8,539 nucleotides of DNA from Schwartzia sp. (in: firmicutes) (GTDB taxonomy: Bacteria; Bacillota; Negativicutes; Selenomonadales; Selenomonadaceae). The notes below the pieces were generated by a model. The model did not search any database, was not told the origin of the DNA, and saw only the letters and a list, made by a program, of their open reading frames with translations. Below are positions 5,450-8,539 of the stretch, piece after piece. The position numbers and the translations under genes are program-made. Positions within the stretch are counted from its first letter, which is position 1. Each line of letters starts with the position of its first letter. Location of the stretch: NCBI GenBank assembly GCA_024691625.1, contig JAILNL010000206.1:1-8539 (forward strand), given 5' to 3'.

Positions 5450-5665
5450 ATGACAGGAAAAGACATTCTTCAAAGCGTTATGACACCGACAGAAGCGGCG
5501 GAGCGGTGGGGGCTTGCCGATGTAACAGTTCGTCAAGCGTGCTCCGGATATAAAAAAGCAGCTCCTAGATTCACGGAAGATGAAACAAGACAATCCGGCA
5601 GAACATGGCTTATCACCATTGACGGAATGCGCCGCGTGTTTGGAGAAGAGCTGAAAAAAGAATAA
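5450..5665 (+). CDS. Small helix-turn-helix DNA-binding protein
   Basis: The 71-residue protein has a helix-turn-helix at about residues 12-31 (TPTEAAERWGLADVTVRQAC), followed by a wing-like strand RQSGRTWLITIDGMRRVFG (47-65). Similar one-domain proteins with this TEAAxxWGL...VRQAC...SGRTWxxT layout are common in Firmicutes accessory regions and resemble the helix-turn-helix of excisionase or AlpA-type regulators. AAAGGGG lies ten bases before the ATG. It follows the nuclease gene by 50 bases, but its own extended -10 promoter sits in that gap, so it can be expressed independently. It could regulate the restriction unit, like a controller protein, or the ATPase downstream; neither is shown by the sequence. 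The downstream terminator separates it from the ATPase gene. Confidence 0.75.
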   Translation: MTGKDILQSVMTPTEAAERWGLADVTVRQACSGYKKAAPRFTEDETRQSGRTWLITIDGMRRVFGEELKKE

Positions 5666-5710
5666 AAATACGCCTGTTGCAAAGAAGGTTCTTCGATATG
5701 GTAAATTTCG

Positions 5711-5728
5711 TGGCAGCCACACCTGCCA
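5711..5728 (+). other. Small hairpin upstream of the terminator
   Basis: TGGCAG (5711-5716) and CTGCCA (5723-5728) pair around a 6-base loop. It lies in the 3' untranslated region of the HTH gene, 22 bases before the terminator stem. No function can be assigned. Confidence 0.5.
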
Positions 5729-5750
5729 AAGAATCTTAGATAATAGTTTG

Positions 5751-5778
5751 GCACCTGCAATTTTGCAGGTGCTTTTTT
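5751..5778 (+). terminator. Intrinsic terminator after the HTH gene
   Basis: GCACCTGCA (5751-5759) pairs perfectly with TGCAGGTGC (5764-5772) around a 4-base loop and is followed by six Ts (5773-5778). Confidence 0.92.
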
Positions 5779-5816
5779 ATAGCCGTTTCGTCATTTTGAA
5801 AATATGGCATCAAAAC

Positions 5817-5965
5817 AAAGTGCCCTTTCGTGAGAATTTTGGCTTTTAGAAAGTGCCTTTTCGTGATAAAATGCTGTTGATAAAAGTGCCTTTTCGTGAT
5901 AATATCAACTTAAATAAAGTGCCCTTTCGTGATAAAAACGACAAAAACAAAGTGCCTTTTCGTGA
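5817..5965 (+). repeat. Five-copy tandem array with exact 33-bp period before the ATPase gene
   Basis: The 17-bp core AAAGTGCCYTTTCGTGA starts at 5817, 5850, 5883, 5916 and 5949, always 33 bp apart; Y is C in copies 1 and 4, T in the others. Copies 2-5 continue TAA, copy 1 continues GAA. The 16-bp spacers (5834-5849, 5867-5882, 5900-5915, 5933-5948) differ from each other and are mostly A+T-rich. The last copy runs directly into the ATPase ribosome binding site (AAGGAGG, 5967-5973). Because 33 is 11 codons, one plus frame reads an 11-residue repeat, KVPFRDK plus four variable residues, across copies 2-5; a minus frame reads LSRKGT repeats. The units may be regulator or replication-type iterons placed on one face of the helix, or a translated leader. 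With 17-bp cores and 16-bp spacers it is not a CRISPR array. Confidence 0.92.
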
Positions 5966-5977
5966 TAAGGAGGACGT

Positions 5978-7327
5978 ATGGACGCAGCATTCAAAAGGAA
6001 AGCATACAAAAAAATGCTTGAGTGGAAGCGGCTCGACAAAGGAAGCAGCGCTCTGCTCATAGAAGGAGCCCGCCGTGTCGGAAAAAGCTATATAGCGGAG
6101 CGTTTCGCGAAAAATGAATATAAAAGCTATATCCTGATAGACTTTGCCAAAGCGCCCCGAATGATTCATGATTTGTTTGAGACTGAGGGCGAAGACCTTG
6201 ATAATCTGTTTGCGATACTGTCTTCAAATTACAAAGTAAAGCTGCATGAAAGAAATTCCGTCATCATATTTGATGAGGTCCAGCAATGCCCGAGGGCAAG
6301 GCAGCTTATAAAGCATCTGGTCGCGGACGGGCGGTATGATTATATCGAAACAGGATCATTGATAACACTGAAGCGAAATATCAAGGACATAGTGATTCCG
6401 TCGGAAGAAGAGCACATGAGAATGTATCCGCTGGATTTTGAGGAATTTCTTTGGGCATTGGGTGATGAAGTGACATATCCGCTTATACGCGAGCACTTCG
6501 AGAAACGGAAGCCCTTGGGGCAGGCGCTTCACAGGAATATAATGAAGCTGTTCAGGCAATACATGCTTATCGGAGGAATGCCGCAGGTCGTGGAGGCATT
6601 TGCCAAGACTCGTGATTATGAGACGGCTGACAGGATAAAAAGGCGAATCCTGAAGCTATATCGGGACGATATTTCAAAATTTGCCGAGGGCTATGAGAGG
6701 AAGGTATACGCCATCTTTGACGATATTCCGGGACAGCTGTCGAAAAAAGAAAAGAAATACAAGCTGTCATCTATCAGCAAAAGCGCGCGCAGGCGGGAGT
6801 ATGAAGATGCGTTCGTGTGGCTGGCGGAGGCGATGATAGTCAGTCCCTGCCTGAATGCTACGGATCCGACAGTGGGGCTGAAGCTGAGTGAAGAATACAC
6901 CACTCAAAAGCTCTACATGGCGGATACAGGTCTGCTTGTTACATTGGCGTTTCAGGATGATTCATACATGGATAACGAATTATACAGGGATATACTGCTG
7001 GACAAAATAAACGTGAATGAAGGAATGCTGACGGAAAATGTCGTCGCCCAAATGATAAAAGCAGCAGGGCACGAACTCTTTTTCTATTCACGCAGCGATA
7101 AAAATAACAGAACGAATAACATGGAGATTGATTTTCTGATTAAGCACGGAAGAAAAATCAGTCCTGTGGAGGTTAAATCATCAGCTTACAGGAAGCACTC
7201 TTCTCTTGATAAGTTCATGGATAAATTTGATTTCAGACTGGGAGAAAAATTCATTCTTTACGGGAAGGACTACATGGAAAAGGATGGCGTGATTCATTAT
7301 CCGCTTTACATGGCAGGGCTGCTGTGA
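5978..7327 (+). CDS. AAA-type ATPase with DUF4143 and nuclease-like C-terminal domain
   Basis: The 449-residue protein has the AAA_14/DUF4143 layout. Walker A is GARRVGKS (30-37), Walker B SVIIFDE (94-100) and the sensor-like strand IETGSLITL (123-131), followed by YPLDFEEFLWALG (150-162), typical of this family. The C-terminal domain includes KLYMADTGLL (311-320) and a PD-(D/E)xK-like motif: EID at 383-385, then E398-V-K400 in PVEVKSS. Family members are widespread, often horizontally moved, and mostly of unknown function; some are presumed nucleases or regulators of DNA transactions. AAGGAGG is four bases before the ATG. The 33-bp array ends at this site, and a terminator separates the gene from the HTH gene, so it has its own expression control. 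It ends at a terminator shared with the dipeptidase. Link to the methyltransferase-nuclease pair is by proximity only. Confidence 0.88.
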   Translation: MDAAFKRKAYKKMLEWKRLDKGSSALLIEGARRVGKSYIAERFAKNEYKSYILIDFAKAPRMIHDLFETEGEDLDNLFAILSSNYKVKLHERNSVIIFDEVQQCPRARQLIKHLVADGRYDYIETGSLITLKRNIKDIVIPSEEEHMRMYPLDFEEFLWALGDEVTYPLIREHFEKRKPLGQALHRNIMKLFRQYMLIGGMPQVVEAFAKTRDYETADRIKRRILKLYRDDISKFAEGYERKVYAIFDDIPGQLSKKEKKYKLSSISKSARRREYEDAFVWLAEAMIVSPCLNATDPTVGLKLSEEYTTQKLYMADTGLLVTLAFQDDSYMDNELYRDILLDKINVNEGMLTENVVAQMIKAAGHELFFYSRSDKNNRTNNMEIDFLIKHGRKISPVEVKSSAYRKHSSLDKFMDKFDFRLGEKFILYGKDYMEKDGVIHYPLYMAGLL

Positions 7328-7345
7328 GCCTGGCAGCGCCATAAA

Positions 7346-7392
7346 AAATAAGCCTATTGCAAGAGGGTTTCCATTTTGCGATAGGCTTATTT
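7346..7392. terminator. Bidirectional terminator between convergent ATPase and dipeptidase genes
   Basis: Bases 7346-7362 pair with 7376-7392 over 17 positions with one G-T, around a 13-base loop. The stem begins AAATAAGCC and ends GGCTTATTT, with A's before and T's after, so it can stop both the plus-strand ATPase transcript and the minus-strand dipeptidase transcript. Confidence 0.87.
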
Positions 7393-7400
7393 GCTGCATT

Positions 7401-8375
7401 TCACTGCAGCACATCTTTAATCACCCGCTGGAAATTCAGGTGGGCGATTTTTTCTTTTTCTTCTGAGGTCATGCCCATTTTATCAAAGCATTCAAAGAGC
7501 CTGTGTATGCTGCGGCAGTCCTCAAGGCCCTCCGTAACGGCGTCGCCTGTGTCTGTCATGCTGGACATGGTTTCCGCGTCAAGAAATTCGCAGAAATCAA
7601 ATCCGCAGCCCACGTGGTCTATACCCATGACATCAATCATGTGGGCGGCGTGCTGGGCAAGAGTCTCAACGTTCTGCCGGTCAGGATCTTCGCTGATGAA
7701 AAGGTTAAAGGAGTTCAGCCCCACGCAGCCGTTGGCGTCGCGGATAGCCCGAAGCTGCTCGTCCGTGAGATTTCTTGGTACGTCACACAGGGCGGAGCAG
7801 TTGGAGTGGGAGGCGATAAAGGGCTTTCCCGCGGTGCGGACAACGTCCCAAAATCCGCCTTCATTCAGGTGCGACACATCAACGAGCATTCCTTTTTCCT
7901 CCATGTAGCGCACAGCTTTCTTTCCTGCAGCGGACAGTGGCTGCGTGTGCTTTCCGGAAACAGCGCCCGCGCCAAGATTGTTCACCTCGTTCCATGTGAG
8001 CATTCCGTGCCGCGCGCCCATGTCGTAGTATTCGTCGATTTTGCTTATGTCAGAGCCGATAGCGGCCATTCCCTCCACGCCGATAAACACATAGAGCTTG
8101 CCTTCGGCCTTAGCTGCCATCATTTCCTCGTAATTATGTACTATGCAGATATCCTCGGATTCTTCCGCTTCCGCCTGCATGCACGTCATTATGTCGGAGG
8201 TGCGCTGACGGTAGTCGTTGGTATAGGGCGGGTCTACCCAGATGACGAATATGCTTCCTTCCACCTGCCCTTCCTTCAGCCGAGAGGCGTGATATTTATG
8301 TATCACGTCCTTTTCGCCGCGCAGCCGCCGCACGGTCACGTCTGTCCATATATCCGAATGAGCGTCAAAATACAT
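7401..8375 (-). CDS. Peptidase M19 (membrane dipeptidase family) metallopeptidase
   Basis: The 324-residue protein has the binuclear-zinc signature of renal-dipeptidase-like enzymes: DAHSD near the N-terminus (H6 and D8), GVEG (E101), DVSHLNE (H169), ASHSN (H190) and GFDF (D260) in the position of the usual metal-site aspartate. R201 in PRNL matches the conserved arginine after the second histidine motif. These enzymes hydrolyse dipeptides, often with D-residues at the C-terminal position. No signal peptide is visible, so a cytoplasmic location is likely despite the family name. AAGAAGG lies seven bases before the ATG. It follows the DUF819-like gene by 27 bases on the same strand and is probably cotranscribed with it, consistent with uptake or sensing of a small molecule and peptide breakdown, though the pairing is only suggestive. 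Confidence 0.93.
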   Translation of the reverse strand: MYFDAHSDIWTDVTVRRLRGEKDVIHKYHASRLKEGQVEGSIFVIWVDPPYTNDYRQRTSDIMTCMQAEAEESEDICIVHNYEEMMAAKAEGKLYVFIGVEGMAAIGSDISKIDEYYDMGARHGMLTWNEVNNLGAGAVSGKHTQPLSAAGKKAVRYMEEKGMLVDVSHLNEGGFWDVVRTAGKPFIASHSNCSALCDVPRNLTDEQLRAIRDANGCVGLNSFNLFISEDPDRQNVETLAQHAAHMIDVMGIDHVGCGFDFCEFLDAETMSSMTDTGDAVTEGLEDCRSIHRLFECFDKMGMTSEEKEKIAHLNFQRVIKDVLQ

Positions 8376-8402
8376 AGATATACCTTCTTTTACGGGATAA
8401 AT

Positions 8403-8539
8403 TTACATGCCTAAAAGTATGTTGCCGATAATGGTGCCTGCATAGTTGCCGATAACGTAACCGAAGGTACCGATGAGCATCGCAGGGCCGACAAGCTTCG
8501 CCCATCCCTGGGAAATTGCCATGCCTGCTGCTGTCGTCG
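8403..8539 (-). CDS. C-terminal end of a DUF819-like integral membrane protein (5' part outside window)
   Basis: Only the last 44 codons are present, ending in TAA (complement of 8403-8405). The peptide begins TTAAGMAISQGWAKLVGPAM and continues with a glycine-rich hydrophobic segment, GTFGYVIGNYAG, to the end LLGM. The alternation of GW.KLVGPA.L.GTFGYVIGNY matches the last transmembrane hairpin of DUF819 family proteins as I recall it. Such proteins are polytopic membrane proteins of unknown function, possibly transporters. It lies 27 bases upstream of the dipeptidase gene on the same strand with no terminator between them, so both likely form an operon. Confidence 0.65.
   Translation of the reverse strand, partial: TTAAGMAISQGWAKLVGPAMLIGTFGYVIGNYAGTIIGNILLGM

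Noticed and set aside
5782..5793. GCCGTTTCGTCA as a sixth array copy
   Set aside because: It matches 10 of 12 bases of part of the core but is 40 bp, not 33 bp, before copy 1 and lacks the AAAGT part.
5817..5965. CRISPR array
   Set aside because: Cores are only 17 bp, spacers 16 bp and A+T-rich, with no leader-like feature and no Cas gene nearby. Repeats are also shorter than any usual CRISPR repeat.
5853..6062. 69-codon protein with 11-residue KVPFRDK repeats
   Set aside because: It overlaps the start of the ATPase in another frame, has no ribosome binding site, and most likely reads the DNA repeats. Kept only as a possibility in the array finding.
7503..8414. 303-codon plus-strand ORF opposite the dipeptidase
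   Set aside because: The minus strand carries a complete peptidase M19 with all metal ligands and a good ribosome binding site; the plus frame has no support.

Overview
The window looks like an accessory-gene region in a low-to-mid GC Firmicutes chromosome, with an anaerobic, probably gut or oral, organism most likely. Evidence is strong AAGGAGG-type ribosome binding sites, compact intrinsic terminators, a ferredoxin-fused flavin oxidoreductase, a DUF819/M19 dipeptidase pair, and a palindromic intergenic repeat of a kind I associate with gut Firmicutes. Negativicutes (for example Dialister or Selenomonas relatives) would fit, but the sequence alone does not prove this.

Layout from left to right. 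(1) 1-1134 is the 3' part of an FAD/NAD(P) oxidoreductase with a C-terminal two-cluster ferredoxin module, closed by a perfect terminator. (2) 1312-2009 holds two tandem paralogous genes for small secreted histidine-rich proteins, probably metal-binding, ending in a strong terminator. (3) 2097-2321 looks like a type I toxin-antitoxin locus: a convincing promoter, a short RNA with a terminator hairpin, and a convergent minus-strand ORF for a roughly 31-residue hydrophobic peptide. (4) 2340-2920 has no credible gene. It is packed with palindromes: a 103-bp multi-hairpin element between two imperfect inverted arms of about 100 bp, then further hairpins. (5) 3073-5399 is a two-gene unit: an EcoRI-family adenine methyltransferase starting at TTG, and a DUF262-HNH nuclease. 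No EcoRI-like endonuclease is present, so the DUF262-HNH protein is the likely effector of an unusual restriction-modification-like system. (6) 5450-5665 is a small helix-turn-helix protein with its own extended -10 promoter. (7) 5817-5965 is a five-copy array with an exact 33-bp period, running into the ribosome binding site of (8) 5978-7327, a DUF4143-type AAA ATPase with a nuclease-like C-terminal motif. (9) On the minus strand, 7401-8375 is a peptidase M19 dipeptidase, preceded by the end of a DUF819-like membrane protein (8403-8539). The dipeptidase and the ATPase share a convergent terminator.

The most interesting parts are the methyltransferase/DUF262-HNH pair, whose methyltransferase has an AT-rich second half between two more GC-rich stretches, the 33-bp array before the ATPase, and the compact toxin-antitoxin-like locus. 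Together, 2.1-7.3 kb reads as a small defence or mobile-gene island between housekeeping genes.
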